From the NCBI RefSeq assembly GCF_052116145.1, contig NZ_JBQKLQ010000001.1:496001-560000 (forward strand): DNA of 64,000 nt, read 5' to 3'. Made by a program: the position numbers and the translations under genes. The notes beneath the pieces are model-generated. The model ran no database searches. It had not been told where the DNA came from and was given only the letters and a program-made list of their open reading frames with translations. Positions 8,121 to 17,483 of the stretch are shown piece by piece. This DNA is from Fundicoccus sp052116145 (GTDB taxonomy: Bacteria; Bacillota; Bacilli; Lactobacillales; Aerococcaceae). Position 1 is the stretch's first letter, and the number at the start of each line of letters is the position of its first letter.

Positions 8121-9628
8121 TATAGTGCTGAAATGCTCCTAAGATGATCATTATTTCGATCGATTAGAACTGAACTAATAGCTGATTTAATGTTATCTAA
8201 ATCTATGCTGGTTGGGAAGTCATGGATAACGACCACTTTTTTAGTAGTAGTGGTTGATATCATAAAATTGCTAACGATAATATCGTAGTTTAAGTTTTCA
8301 ATGATAGAATCTGATATCTTTATTTTAGAGTAAACATCTATCGCCACCTTGCGTGGCAATTCGAGCTCCAAAAAATCTTTAATCATATTTGAGTGAGTAT
8401 AATGGCGGTCACTTAGAATTACTACGGATACTTGTTTTTTCTTATGAATATAGTTGCTAATTAAACCATCCCAATAAGTAACCAAAGTAAACAATAGGTA
8501 ATTGATTACAAGGTCTTCAGTCGCTATACTTAATTTCACACAAAAGTTATGAATTATGATGTGGATGGCCTGATAAAGTTCTGGGAAATTTGATTTGAAT
8601 TTCATTGCAAAGTACTTATAACGGTCAAAAAAAATTAAATCTGAATTTAAAAGATCTTTGGCGTTCACTGCAGTCCCATGAACGACAAAAAGAACAAAAT
8701 CTACATTAAGTGGCAGTTGCCATTTGTCGGATAAATCTAAAAGGGATTCTTCCAGAAAACGCAGCGCTTCACCATGACAATTTAATTGCTTTTTTGCTTT
8801 TCGCAATTGTTTTATATTTCTTGGAAGGTTTTTACGAATATAGGGAGAAAAAACTTGATAAAATGATTCTTTATTAATTTGCATGGAAGAAACTAAGCCT
8901 AAAGGTTGAACAATGTACTTATATATTTTTAAAAAGACATTTAGCAATTCAATTTCTCCATCGCTTGTATCAATAAGGTGGTGATGATCATAGCGAATTT
9001 TATTAACCAGGACGACTAAATTGATATCTTCATAGTAGGCGAAGTCTATTGGCATGTCCGTCACCATGAATGAAAGTATTTGGTCAAAATTATGATTGAT
9101 TTCTTTTTCATTGATCCCCCTGAATGGCCAGCCCAAAAGAGTGTTTTTCTCTGCAAAATAAGTTCGGTAGAACAAACGAATATTCTGTTCGTTACCGATT
9201 AAACGACAAGGATTAGTTTCGACATAACATTGAAGACTATCTCTAGAATAGTCATTTATTTGAGTGATTGTTCGGTAAACCGTTGAATGACTGACCTAAA
9301 ATTTCTCTGCTAAATCCTCAATTGATAAGGTTTCATCGGAGAATATTTCTTCTAAAATTTGAAAAACAAGAGTTTCACTGAGAAGTTTGCTATATACGGC
9401 TTGAACTCCAAAATCTGACTCTTTAGTCAATCGAATACCTAGATAACCTGCATCAAACTGGAGTTCGGTCATCAGTTTCCTTAATTCTGAAAAATCGGCT
9501 TTAATAATACGGGTGGAGCAATTAAACATTACCGCAAGTTCTGAGTTAGTCGTCCAACCATCCGTTTCCAGTAAATACTCAACGATTTGTAGTTGACGGA
9601 GTTCTTTAGATTTTAATAAGGACCTCAT
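8120..9628 (-). pseudogene. Mga/AtxA-like transcriptional regulator with an in-frame amber codon
   Basis: Two open stretches (9628-9296 and 9175-8120) lie in the same frame and are joined by readable sequence through a single TAG at 9298-9296, making 502 codons in total. The N-terminal part is an HTH_Mga-like region (QIVEYLLETDGWTTNSELAVMF). The second helix-turn-helix, LSIEDLAEKF-stop-VSHSTVYRTI, is split by the stop. The rest looks like the PRD and EIIB-like halves of Mga-type regulators, ending with a Rossmann-like stretch (DVYSKIKISD, YDIIVSNF). TAGGAGGA lies nine bases ahead of the ATG, so the start is well supported. The target genes are unknown. Apart from the amber codon the frame is clean, so the damage is recent or is suppressed. 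Confidence 0.75.
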
Positions 9629-9939
9629 AGTAATTCCTCCTAATGTTTGATGATTGTAACGTTCAAAATTTACTATAAATATTTATATTACATGAATCAT
9701 CATTTTAATAAATGTATGTTTAACCTGAATTATTCATACTTTTTTTAAATGACTCAGAACGCGAAAATAATTGAGCCTGGCTTAAAACGTTGTTAATAAA
9801 TTGAGAATTCTTACTGAAACTACAATTTAATGATAGATTATATTTGTTATTCCCCTGATTGTGCATAAAAATGGGCGCACTACTCCTCCTAGCTGTCACA
9901 GTTTTTTTAAAATTATGCGTCTGATTATTACTGAATCAG
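9629..9939. other. AT-rich spacer without recognised genes
   Basis: It contains the ribosome binding site and probable promoter region of the Mga-like gene at its left end, and the 3' flank of the IS1380-type element at its right end. No RNA gene, repeat or plausible small coding sequence was seen. Confidence 0.5.
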
Positions 9940-11216
9940 CTATAGCTGGAATCGCATATGTTGAATGTGTGTCAACGTCTCCCAAAACAAGTTGTCATAG
10001 ACGTTTGCGGAAGTTAATCGTAACTGAATCTTTCTGACACGGCGCGTGATTTTCCCTCCGATTCTAAACAAACGGTTCCGAATGGTTGCGGCGTTTCGTG
10101 TGTGTTCTTTTTCTGGGAGCCCCCATTGTTTAAAAATTTGAAATTGATTGTAGGTAATCGCACTCAAAAGCATTCTGGCGCGATTGGCGATAAATGAGGT
10201 GCTGTCTGTTTTATCAAACGCAAACCCTTGTGTAATTTCTTTGATATGATTTTCCATCTGACCACGCTGCTGGTACAAACGATAGAGCCACTGTGGCGAT
10301 AGTTTCTTGTCGTGACGAGAAATTCATGACGATATAATAAGGCTCCCGCAGACCGCGTCGATTTAATAATGACTCGCAAGGGTTTATCCCATGTGTTCGC
10401 TTGATAGAGGCAATCATAGTAATGACACTCTGCCAGTGTGAAATCAGTTTCATCACCGTAAAGAATCCGTGACTCGGCCAAACGGGTTAATCGGGCATTT
10501 ATTTTGAGGCGTATGAGTAAATTTGTCCGATTACCATCGCATAAGTTGTAAACTTTTGGCGTCGCAAAGCCACTATCGCCTCGGATGAGACAGGTCTGCT
10601 GCTCTTTGTAGCGGTCAATGATAGGGCGCTGGAAATCGCTCATGCCATTCGACGTGTAGACATTTCCAGGGCGCAGCTCTGCATCAAATACGAGGCCAGA
10701 AACGACTTCGGTCGCTAACAACGGATGATAGTCCGTCGTGCGATAATGCGGATTATAATCCGTCTTTTCTTGGCGACCAAAGGTATCCGAATGGGTAGAG
10801 TCAATATCAATGATAAGACTATCGCGGACCTGTTCTTGAATCGAGCGTTCAGCTAATGTTTGGATAAGCTGAAGCAGTTGATTATTATCTGCCTGAGTGA
10901 GTCCATTTAAGAAACGTGATTGAGACGGCTGAGAGGCTCATTGAACAGACGTCACCGGTTGACCAAAGAATGGATCAAGTCTCAGGCGCGTAGCAGCATC
11001 GTCAGTGGCATACCCTAAGACTAGCTGACGTAACATCTGGCTCATTTGAGCTTGCTCAGGATAGGTATAATAAGCACGCTGATCACTCAACTTAAGTTGT
11101 GAGGAAAGGAATGGCTGGAAATTTAGATGATGAAGAAATTCTTCAAACAAAATCATTCCTGAATTCGATGAAATATCGCCGCCGTCGTTAGAAACAGTTA
11201 ATTGCGTATTGAAATT
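9940..11216 (-). pseudogene. IS1380-family transposase, nearly full length but broken
   Basis: Minus-strand reading from about 11216 gives QLTVSNDGGDISSNSG, then MILFEEFLHHLNFQPF and MLRQLVLGYATDDAATRLRLDP, then a TGA at 10940-10938. The same frame resumes (SRFLNGLT, LIIDIDSTHSDTFG, LIRGDSGFATP). Near 10305 one base is missing, and the frame changes to LSPQWLYRLYQQRGQMENHIKE and FDKTDSTSFIANRARMLLSAI. The catalytic aspartates (IDIDSTHSD and RGDSGFA) and the YQQRGQMEN block with its glutamate are typical of IS1380-type DDE transposases. The roughly 425-codon size fits the family. One stop and one frameshift make it inactive, and a start codon is no longer clear. Confidence 0.82.
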
Positions 11217-11230
11217 TATTGTTTTTTTTC

Positions 11231-11601
11231 TGTAAAGTTACTATTTGGAGCCCCTCTTAGGTGTTTGGTGATTGTTTTGGTAACTTTACACTAACATATG
11301 GAGGGATCTTTTTGCACCTAAAAGGTGCAAAAAGAATATGAATTAAACCTGACTAGGGTAGGACTTAGCGTACTAATCAGCAATACTATGAATAATTCAG
11401 ATTTATAATACTTTAAAAATAGTGCTAAATCAAACACCTGAAACCGTTTGATTTAGTATAACTATCTTGTCATGAGACTTTTTCGACTGTCTCATGTACT
11501 TAACAGAATCTTTTCTTGTGATTTTGAGCCGTAAACCAGTGAGGAGAGTTATTTTTGTTGATAGACCCAGAATAAACGCGCCCACAAACTAAAATGGGCG
11601 C
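11231..11601. repeat. Cluster of five inverted repeats between two IS1380 remnants
   Basis: There is no gene here. Five palindromes are visible: TGTAAAGTTAC (11231-11241) with GTAACTTTACA (11280-11290); CTTTTTGCACCT-AAA-AGGTGCAAAAAG (11308-11334, perfect); CTAAATCAAAC (11425-11435) with GTTTGATTTAG (11446-11456); CATGAGAC (11471-11478) with GTCTCATG (11489-11496); and GCGCCCA (11578-11584) with TGGGCGC (11595-11601). They could be insertion-element ends or old terminators. AAAATGGGCGCA also occurs at 9868-9880, next to the other IS1380 element. Confidence 0.6.
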
Positions 11602-11619
11602 AAAATCCCTAAGTCATTT

Positions 11620-12080
11620 AAATGTGTGTGTGTTATGGCAGTTGCCCCTGTTTAGTGTCGCTGAGCTAACGTGAGGATTGTGGGTGCTCGACTAAAGTAG
11701 CGACTTAACTTGAAGACGGTTTGTCTTGCTGAAGTTACCATTTTACTACTGAAGAGCCGTGACTGGTTTGGCCAATTAATCTGAGAAAGTTGTCAGTCAA
11801 TGAAATTTACGTGAGAGTCAAAGTATTGGTACTAAACTTACCAGACGGTAGCCGCTCAGAATCTAAATCATGTGTCAATTCACTATGATATTGTTCACAA
11901 ATCGCATGTTTGTGGTAAAGCAGGATGATGGTCGAGACTCGTCCAATAGTGTTCAACGTCAATGTCTGGTAGGAGATAGATAGCCCCTTTCGTATCACTC
12001 CAACGTTGAGTGACACGAATTGCTGAACGATAGTCCTTTTCTTCCGTAAAGAATTCATAAACATATCATCCTTCACGTTC
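11620..12080 (-). pseudogene. Second IS1380-type transposase remnant (C-terminal part)
   Basis: Minus-strand reading from about 12070 gives YEFFTEEKDYRSAIRVTQRWSDTKG and then, in another frame, HKHAICEQYHSELTHDLDSERLPSGKFSTNTL, followed by FLRLIGQT (11780-11760). The SEQFHSE-L-x-x-DLDLERLPSGKF-x-TN signature is characteristic of IS1380-type transposases. It differs from the YQQRGQMEN copy at 10 kb, so two different elements were once present. Several stops and frameshifts are present and no N-terminal half remains. The fragment ends exactly where the flavoprotein reading frame begins, so it marks the deletion that removed the 5' end of that gene. Confidence 0.72.
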
Positions 12081-12081
12081 A

Positions 12082-13822
12082 ATGACCGAAAACTTAGACG
12101 TAGTTTCTGGTACGTCACTCTCATCTGGAGGACTATTTGTTGCATTAGATGCAGCTCGAGAGGCATCGGGAGCTGATATTGATGCTTTAAAAAATCAAGA
12201 AACAACGGTAGTTGCTGAAGTCGATGAAACAATAGTAGACTCAACAACTGACGTCGTCATTGTTGGTGGAGGTGGGGCTGGTTTAGCTGCAGCAGTGAGT
12301 GCTCATCAGAATGGTGCAAAAGTTATTTTAATCGAGAAAACGCCTCGTATAGGCGGGAATACTATTATTTCTGGTGCTGCCTATAACGCTGCTGATCCTG
12401 AACGTCAAGCAATGCTTGAAATGACTGATAATGAGGAAGAGACAATTGAAACGATATTAATTGAAGAACAAGAAGATTCACTAGTTCAAGAGTGGCAAGC
12501 AACTTTACAACTAGAATGGGAAGCTTATTAAACTTCAGGTGAACAATCCTATTCGATTCACCGTCATTGCATAAATTACAAACTAATAATAGTGGAGATA
12601 AAAAAGGAGTCCACTTCTAATCAGTCAACTAGGTGATCAGGCTTATGAGTCGATCGAATGGTTAGAAGGATTGTGAATGGAATACAATGATGATATCTTT
12701 ACTGTATTAGGTGGTTTATGATCTCGTGCTCATCAACCCTCAGAACCATTGGGAAGTGGCTATGTGAATACCTTGTCGGGTTACTTTGAAAAAAATTCTG
12801 ATGAGATGCAAATGTTCATCAATACTGAGGTCACTCATTTAATCATAGAAGAGGGTCATGTAGTCGGCGTTGAGGCTGTCTATAATGGCGAAACAATAGA
12901 AGTAATGGCGGAACTTGGAGTGGTAATTGCAATCGGTGGCCTTGGTGCAAACGTAGAAATGCGTGATGAGTATAACAAAAGTTGGCCAACTTTAACGGAT
13001 TTAGGGGCCACGAACCAGACTGGGGCAACCGGTGATGGGATTATATTAGCTAAAGATGTTGATGCGTCATTAATCGGCATAGAAGATATTCAATTATTAC
13101 CAATGGGTGATCCTGAAACAGGGTGTTTTCTTGGAAATATTGAGCAAGGCGTCCAATATCGAATCTTTGTTAATATGGAAGGGAATCGTTTGGTTGACGA
13201 AGGTGCTCGTCGTGATGTTATGACTAAAGGTTTAATGGATCAAACTGATTCATTAATGTGGACAATAATAGATAAAAATTCATGCCCAACAGGCGGTGTC
13301 AAAAACAACTTTAATGAATCGATTGATCAACTCGTTGAAGAAGGGCGTGCCTTCAAAGCAGAAACACTTTAAAAGCTTGCAGAACAAATCAGTGTTGACC
13401 CCACGAACTTGGTAGCAGCGGTTGATGAGTTTAATCAAGCAGTTGATGGGAGTATTGAAGACCCGTTTGGACGAACGCTCTTTGAATATAAATTGGATTC
13501 TGCACCGTACTATGCGGCTGCCAGTATGCCGACTTTTCACCACACAATGGGTGGCTTAGAAATCAATGCAGCAGCATAAGTTCTAGATAATGCAAGTGAC
13601 ATCATTCCTGGTTTATTTGCAGCAGGAGAAATTACTGGTGGAATTCATGGAACAAACCGCTTAGGTGGTAACGCATTGGCAGATATCATAGTATATGGTC
13701 GCATTGCCGGAGCTAATGTTGTTAATTCAGTAGTAGAGCCTAGATCAGAAGCTAATGACATAGAGGAAACAGAAATGTCACAAGACACAGAAGAGTCTGA
13801 TGTAGAAGACGCAGACGAATAA
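12082..13822 (+). pseudogene. FMN/FAD flavoprotein reductase (fumarate or urocanate reductase type), truncated and broken
   Basis: The sequence starts inside an FMN-binding domain (DVVSGTSLSSGGLFVALDAA, the SGTxSS motif that carries covalent FMN). It continues with the FAD dinucleotide fold DVVIVGGGGAGLAAAVSAHQNGAKV. Stops or frame changes follow at 12529, about 12555, about 12620, 12674, 12719, 13370 and 13577. Between them the protein is readable: LGGL-stop-SRAHQPSEPLGSGYVNTL, MEGNRLVDEGARRD, PTFHHTMGGLEI, and the closing GLFAAGEITGGIHGTNRLGGNALADI. This domain order matches secreted or surface flavin-transfer reductases that reduce fumarate, urocanate or similar acceptors. The signal peptide and first FMN region have been lost to the IS1380 remnant. 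Confidence 0.83.
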
Positions 13823-13845
13823 ACAAGCAGAGTTAATGTGAGCCA

Positions 13846-13884
13846 CCCACTGATTTTTTCAGTATAAATCAGTGGGGATTTTTT
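13846..13884 (+). terminator. Terminator of the flavoprotein pseudogene
   Basis: CCCACTGATTT and AAATCAGTGGG form a perfect 11-bp stem with a 9-base loop, followed by GATTTTTT. It is still intact although the gene before it is broken. Confidence 0.85.
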
Positions 13885-14088
13885 CATATTTTGTCATAAA
13901 GTGTATGGTTTTTTTCGGATTAAATCAATTTTCTTTGCGTCTTTTTGTATAAATTTGACGTATTCAAACGCTTATTGTCCTTTTGCGAGTTTTTCCTTCA
14001 GAAGACTACCTTTTAATGTTTTTTTTTGATATGATGATAGGTGTGCAATTTGTAGGCATGTGCCTCATTTAAAGGAAGTGAGAATTAA

Positions 14089-15912
14089 ATGGATTTAGAT
14101 AAACTAAAACAAAGACAAGAAAAAATTCGTAATTTTTCAATTATTGCTCATATCGACCATGGTAAATCAACGTTAGCTGACAGAATTTTACAACATACTG
14201 ATACGGTGGCAGACCGTGATATGCAAGAACAGCTTTTAGATTCAATGGATCTTGAGCGTGAGCGTGGCATTACGATTAAATTGAATGCGGTAGAATTAAC
14301 ATACACTGCTAGAGATGGCGAAGATTATATTTTCCACTTAATCGATACACCCGGACACGTGGACTTTACATATGAAGTTTCGCGTTCATTAGCTGCCTGT
14401 GAAGGTGCTTTATTGGTTGTTGATGCGGCTCAAGGGATTGAAGCACAAACATTAGCAAACGTTTATTTGGCGTTAGATAACGATTTGGAAATTCTACCCG
14501 TCATCAATAAAATTGATTTGCCTGCAGCAGACCCTGAAAAAGTAGCTTTAGAGATTGAAGAAATCATCGGAATTGATGCAAGCGAAGCAGTTCACGCTAG
14601 TGCGAAATCTGGGATTGGGATTGAAGATATATTGGAACAAATCGTTGAGAAAGTTCCAGCACCACAAGGGGATATCGAAGCACCCTTACAAGCCTTAATC
14701 TTTGACTCGGCTTATGACAGCTTCCGAGGTGTTGTTTTAAACGTTCGTATTGTTAACGGAACTGTTAAACCCGGCGACAGAATTCGTCTGATGTCTAACG
14801 GTAAAGAATTCGAAGTCAACGAAGTTGGGGTGTTTTCTCCAAAAGCATTACAACGTGGCATGCTTTCGGTTGGAGATGTTGGTTATTTAACAGCCGGTAT
14901 CAAAACAATCCAAGATACACACGTAGGGGATACTGTGACTTGGGCTAATAATCCAGCACCCGAAGCTTTAGAAGGATACCGTAAATTAAATCCAATGGTG
15001 TTTGCTGGTTTATATCCAGTGGATTCGAATGATTATAACGATTTACGTGATGCTTTAGAAAGACTACAATTAAACGATGCAGCGTTAGAATTCGAACCTG
15101 AAACATCACAAGCCTTAGGCTTTGGTTTCCGTACAGGTTTCTTAGGCTTATTACATATGGATGTTATTCAAGAACGTTTAGAACGTGAGTTTAATATTGA
15201 TTTAATTATGACTGCACCGTCAGTTATTTATCACGTTGTGAAAACTAACGGAGATAAAGTCATCGTTGATAATCCATCTGCTTTACCTGATGCAACTGAA
15301 ATTGAAGAGATTTTAGAGCCGTACGTAAAAGCTACGATTATGGTACCTAATGAATATGTTGGGGCTGTTATGGACTTAGGTCAACGTAAACGCGGAACCT
15401 TTATTACAATGGATTACTTGGACGCGAACCGAGTGAACGTTGTGTATGAAATTCCAACTGCTGAAATCATTTTTGATTTCTTTGACAAATTGAAATCAAC
15501 GACTAAAGGTTATGCTTCTTTAGACTATGAAATGATTGGCTACCGTGCATCTAAATTAGTAAAATTAGATATTCTTCTGAATGGCGATCCTATTGATGCG
15601 TTCAGTACAATCGTTCACAAGGATTTTGCGACAAATCGAGGCAAATCATTGGTTGAGAAATTAAAGAAAACTATTCCTCGCCAAATGTTCGAAGTGCCTG
15701 TTCAAGCAGCAATTGGTCATAAAATCATTTCTCGTTCGACAATTAAAGCGTTACGTAAAGATGTAACTGCTAAATTGTATGGTGGGGATGTGTCTCGTCG
15801 TAAGAAATTATTAGAGAAACAAAAACAAGGTAAAAAACGTATGAAGCAAGTTGGTAGCGTTGAAGTTCCACAAGAAGCCTTCATGTCGATTTTACAAATG
15901 GATGAAGATTAA
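14089..15912 (+). CDS. lepA: Elongation factor 4 (LepA, ribosomal back-translocase)
   Basis: A 607-residue translation GTPase. G1 is HIDHGKSTLADRI, the switch region holds RERGITIK, G3 is DTPGHVDF and G4 is NKIDLP. Domains II to V follow, and the LepA-specific C-terminal domain has KLYGGDVSRRKKLLEKQKQGKKRMK near the end. It remodels stalled or misplaced ribosomes in stress. AGGAAGTGAG precedes the ATG. In many relatives lepA sits directly behind dnaJ, and here 7.4 kb of decayed sequence separates them. Confidence 0.97.
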   Translation: MDLDKLKQRQEKIRNFSIIAHIDHGKSTLADRILQHTDTVADRDMQEQLLDSMDLERERGITIKLNAVELTYTARDGEDYIFHLIDTPGHVDFTYEVSRSLAACEGALLVVDAAQGIEAQTLANVYLALDNDLEILPVINKIDLPAADPEKVALEIEEIIGIDASEAVHASAKSGIGIEDILEQIVEKVPAPQGDIEAPLQALIFDSAYDSFRGVVLNVRIVNGTVKPGDRIRLMSNGKEFEVNEVGVFSPKALQRGMLSVGDVGYLTAGIKTIQDTHVGDTVTWANNPAPEALEGYRKLNPMVFAGLYPVDSNDYNDLRDALERLQLNDAALEFEPETSQALGFGFRTGFLGLLHMDVIQERLEREFNIDLIMTAPSVIYHVVKTNGDKVIVDNPSALPDATEIEEILEPYVKATIMVPNEYVGAVMDLGQRKRGTFITMDYLDANRVNVVYEIPTAEIIFDFFDKLKSTTKGYASLDYEMIGYRASKLVKLDILLNGDPIDAFSTIVHKDFATNRGKSLVEKLKKTIPRQMFEVPVQAAIGHKIISRSTIKALRKDVTAKLYGGDVSRRKKLLEKQKQGKKRMKQVGSVEVPQEAFMSILQMDED

Positions 15913-15927
15913 CTTTTAACTAATAAT

Positions 15928-15966
15928 AAAACCTCGACTTTGGCTTGGCCTTTGTCGAGGTTTTAT
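15928..15966 (+). terminator. Terminator of lepA
   Basis: AAAACCTCGAC (15928-15938) and GTCGAGGTTTT (15954-15964) form a perfect 11-bp stem ending in T-rich sequence. It separates lepA from the small helix-turn-helix gene. This rules out a start of that gene further upstream. Confidence 0.88.
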
Positions 15967-15989
15967 TAAGTACTATTGAGGTGAAGGAT

Positions 15990-16220
15990 ATGTATTTAAC
16001 CATTGAACAGACCGCAGAGTTTTTAGAAGTGCCTGTGAGTGAAATTTACCGTCTCATAAGGGAAAAACAAGTTCGCTATTTAACAGTAGATGATCAAGTG
16101 TTGTTGTATCAGGAACAATTCAATTTGTTTTTGAAAGAACGTGACCAACAACAAGTCGCTTACGAAGAATACTTAAACACACCAATACCTGAAGATAAGG
16201 ATATTAAGGATGAAGATTAA
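15990..16220 (+). CDS. Small helix-turn-helix (excisionase-like) protein
   Basis: A 76-residue protein. Residues 1-50 (MYLTIEQTAEFLEVPVSEIYRLIREKQV, then YLTVDDQVLLY) follow the MerR/excisionase-type DNA-binding pattern, in which a short helix-turn-helix is followed by a wing. The acidic C-terminal tail (EDKDIKDED) has no known motif. The ATG at 15990 was chosen because GAGGTGAAGG precedes it. The longer open frame from 15945 starts inside the lepA terminator. It could be a small regulator. No phage or integrase gene is nearby, so the excisionase label describes the fold only. Confidence 0.7.
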   Translation: MYLTIEQTAEFLEVPVSEIYRLIREKQVRYLTVDDQVLLYQEQFNLFLKERDQQQVAYEEYLNTPIPEDKDIKDED

Positions 16221-16287
16221 TAAAAGACATCTCGTCTGGGAATGGAATCCTTTTGATTCACAAACCTTGAATGAGATGCTTTTTTAT
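16221..16287. terminator. Terminator after the small helix-turn-helix gene
   Basis: AAAAG-A-CATCTC and GAGATGCTTTT can pair with one bulge around a long loop that itself contains GAATC/GATTC. A run of seven T follows on the plus strand. It lies between two convergent genes. Confidence 0.55.
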
Positions 16288-16332
16288 TTATACCATTTTT
16301 TAGCGTGGCGATTATCGTCCCTTTGCTTGGGA

Positions 16333-17166
16333 TTAGACATCTGTTAGCAGACGGTTGATGTGAATGGTTAAGAACGTCACTTCGTCGTCAGCAATATCAA
16401 ATTGGAATGTTTTTTTTATATAATTTTGGATGGTTAAGGAAATGTCGTGCTCATTAGGGAATTGGATTCTAATCGCCTCGTTTAAGCTTACATTTTTTGC
16501 TGAATTTTCTTTACGTGCAATAATTCTTTGAGCGAGTGCAAGTAGGTGGCGCATAAAACGTTCATAGGCTAACGAAGATTCGCTGATTCGTTTTCCCGTT
16601 TTTATTTCAATAATATGAAAACAAGTGCTAAGTAGGCTAGTGATTTCGTCTGTATGTGACATATTGCCATCTAACTGAGCATTAATTAAATGCATCGAGA
16701 TATGAGCTGCCTCATCTTCAGGCATATGGATTGCTAGGTGTTCTTCAATGACGGTTAGGGCGAACAGCCCCACTTCATATTCCTTAGGAAACATCTTTTT
16801 GATCCATAATTTAAAATCATTTTTTAATGGAATACCTTTAGTAAAGCGTTCGACTGCGAAATCAATGTGGTCGGTTAATGTAAGGATAACGTTTTTATTC
16901 AATTCAGTGTCTAAGGTTTCAAGAGCGAATTGAACAATTTTTGAACTGATTTCAACCGACGACATATCAACTTCCAAAAATAATTTTTTCATTTTTTCAG
17001 AAGAGGTCACCGTATCCATTCGGAAGATTTTCTCAATTTTACTTTCATCTACTGGATCGCCAGTTTTCATTTTCCAACCTAAGCCCTTGCCCATGATGAC
17101 TATTTCATGGCCAGCTTGATCGGTACTACTGATGAAATTATTATTTAATATTTTATTGGCAAACAT
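16333..17166 (-). CDS. glcT: BglG/LicT-family transcription antiterminator, probably GlcT for ptsG
   Basis: A 277-residue antiterminator. Residues 1-55 (KILNNNFISSTDQAGHEIVIMGKGLGWKMKTGD) form the CAT RNA-binding domain that grips a RAT hairpin. Two PTS regulation domains follow (about 65-170 and 172-277) with conserved histidines (LTDHIDFAVERF, EHLAIHMPEDEAAHISMHL, LTIHINRLL). PTS proteins phosphorylate these to set activity. The gene is divergent from ptsG, whose leader holds a RAT-like hairpin overlapping a terminator, so this protein most likely lets transcription into ptsG when glucose is being taken up. The symbol rests on this context. Confidence 0.88.
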   Translation of the reverse strand: MFANKILNNNFISSTDQAGHEIVIMGKGLGWKMKTGDPVDESKIEKIFRMDTVTSSEKMKKLFLEVDMSSVEISSKIVQFALETLDTELNKNVILTLTDHIDFAVERFTKGIPLKNDFKLWIKKMFPKEYEVGLFALTVIEEHLAIHMPEDEAAHISMHLINAQLDGNMSHTDEITSLLSTCFHIIEIKTGKRISESSLAYERFMRHLLALAQRIIARKENSAKNVSLNEAIRIQFPNEHDISLTIQNYIKKTFQFDIADDEVTFLTIHINRLLTDV

Positions 17167-17295
17167 CCGAAGAAACTCCCATCTCGTAAATTTATTGCGG
17201 AAAACTCAGTTAAAACAGTATGTCGATATTACCACGCTATGATAAAAGGTGCAAGTTAGATATAAAGGAATGTTAAATAAAGAGTCAAAAAAAGC

Positions 17296-17325
17296 TTGCG
17301 TTTCCATTGAGGCCTGTGCTATGAT
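17296..17325 (+). promoter_or_regulatory. Probable ptsG promoter
   Basis: TTGCGT (17296-17301), 18 bases, TATGAT (17320-17325). It lies in the glcT-ptsG divergent region, and transcription would start about 15 bases before the RAT hairpin. Confidence 0.6.
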
Positions 17326-17345
17326 TACTAGGAATTGAAAACAGA

Positions 17346-17428
17346 GGGCTTGTTACGTTTAGTCGGCAATACCCAAATCAATCTAAGGGGCATACTGTAC
17401 CCATTTTAGGTTGGTTTGGGTATTTTTT
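17346..17428 (+). promoter_or_regulatory. RAT antiterminator and overlapping terminator in the ptsG leader
   Basis: GGGCTTGTTACG ... GTCGGCAATACCC (17346-17374) resembles the ribonucleic antiterminator target of LicT/GlcT proteins, with its TTGTTAC and GGCAA landmarks and outer G-C pairs. Its last bases are the first bases of a 19-bp terminator stem (17368-17386 with 17406-17424, only G-T deviations), followed by a run of T. The two structures exclude each other. Bound GlcT would stabilise the first and allow ptsG transcription. Confidence 0.82.
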
Positions 17429-17483
17429 ATGCTTATAAATAAGTTTTGAGTCACTCTGAATGATAAATTAGGAGGAAACAAAA

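Noticed and set aside
11807..12247. Minus-strand 146-codon open frame as a gene
   Set aside because: Its first part is the antisense of the flavoprotein remnant and its last part is an IS1380-type transposase tail.
15945..15989. Longer start of the small helix-turn-helix gene
   Set aside because: These codons lie inside the lepA terminator stem and lack a ribosome binding site, whereas ATG 15990 has one.
15990..16220. Excisionase of a mobile element
   Set aside because: Only the helix-turn-helix fold resembles excisionases. No integrase or element boundary is nearby.
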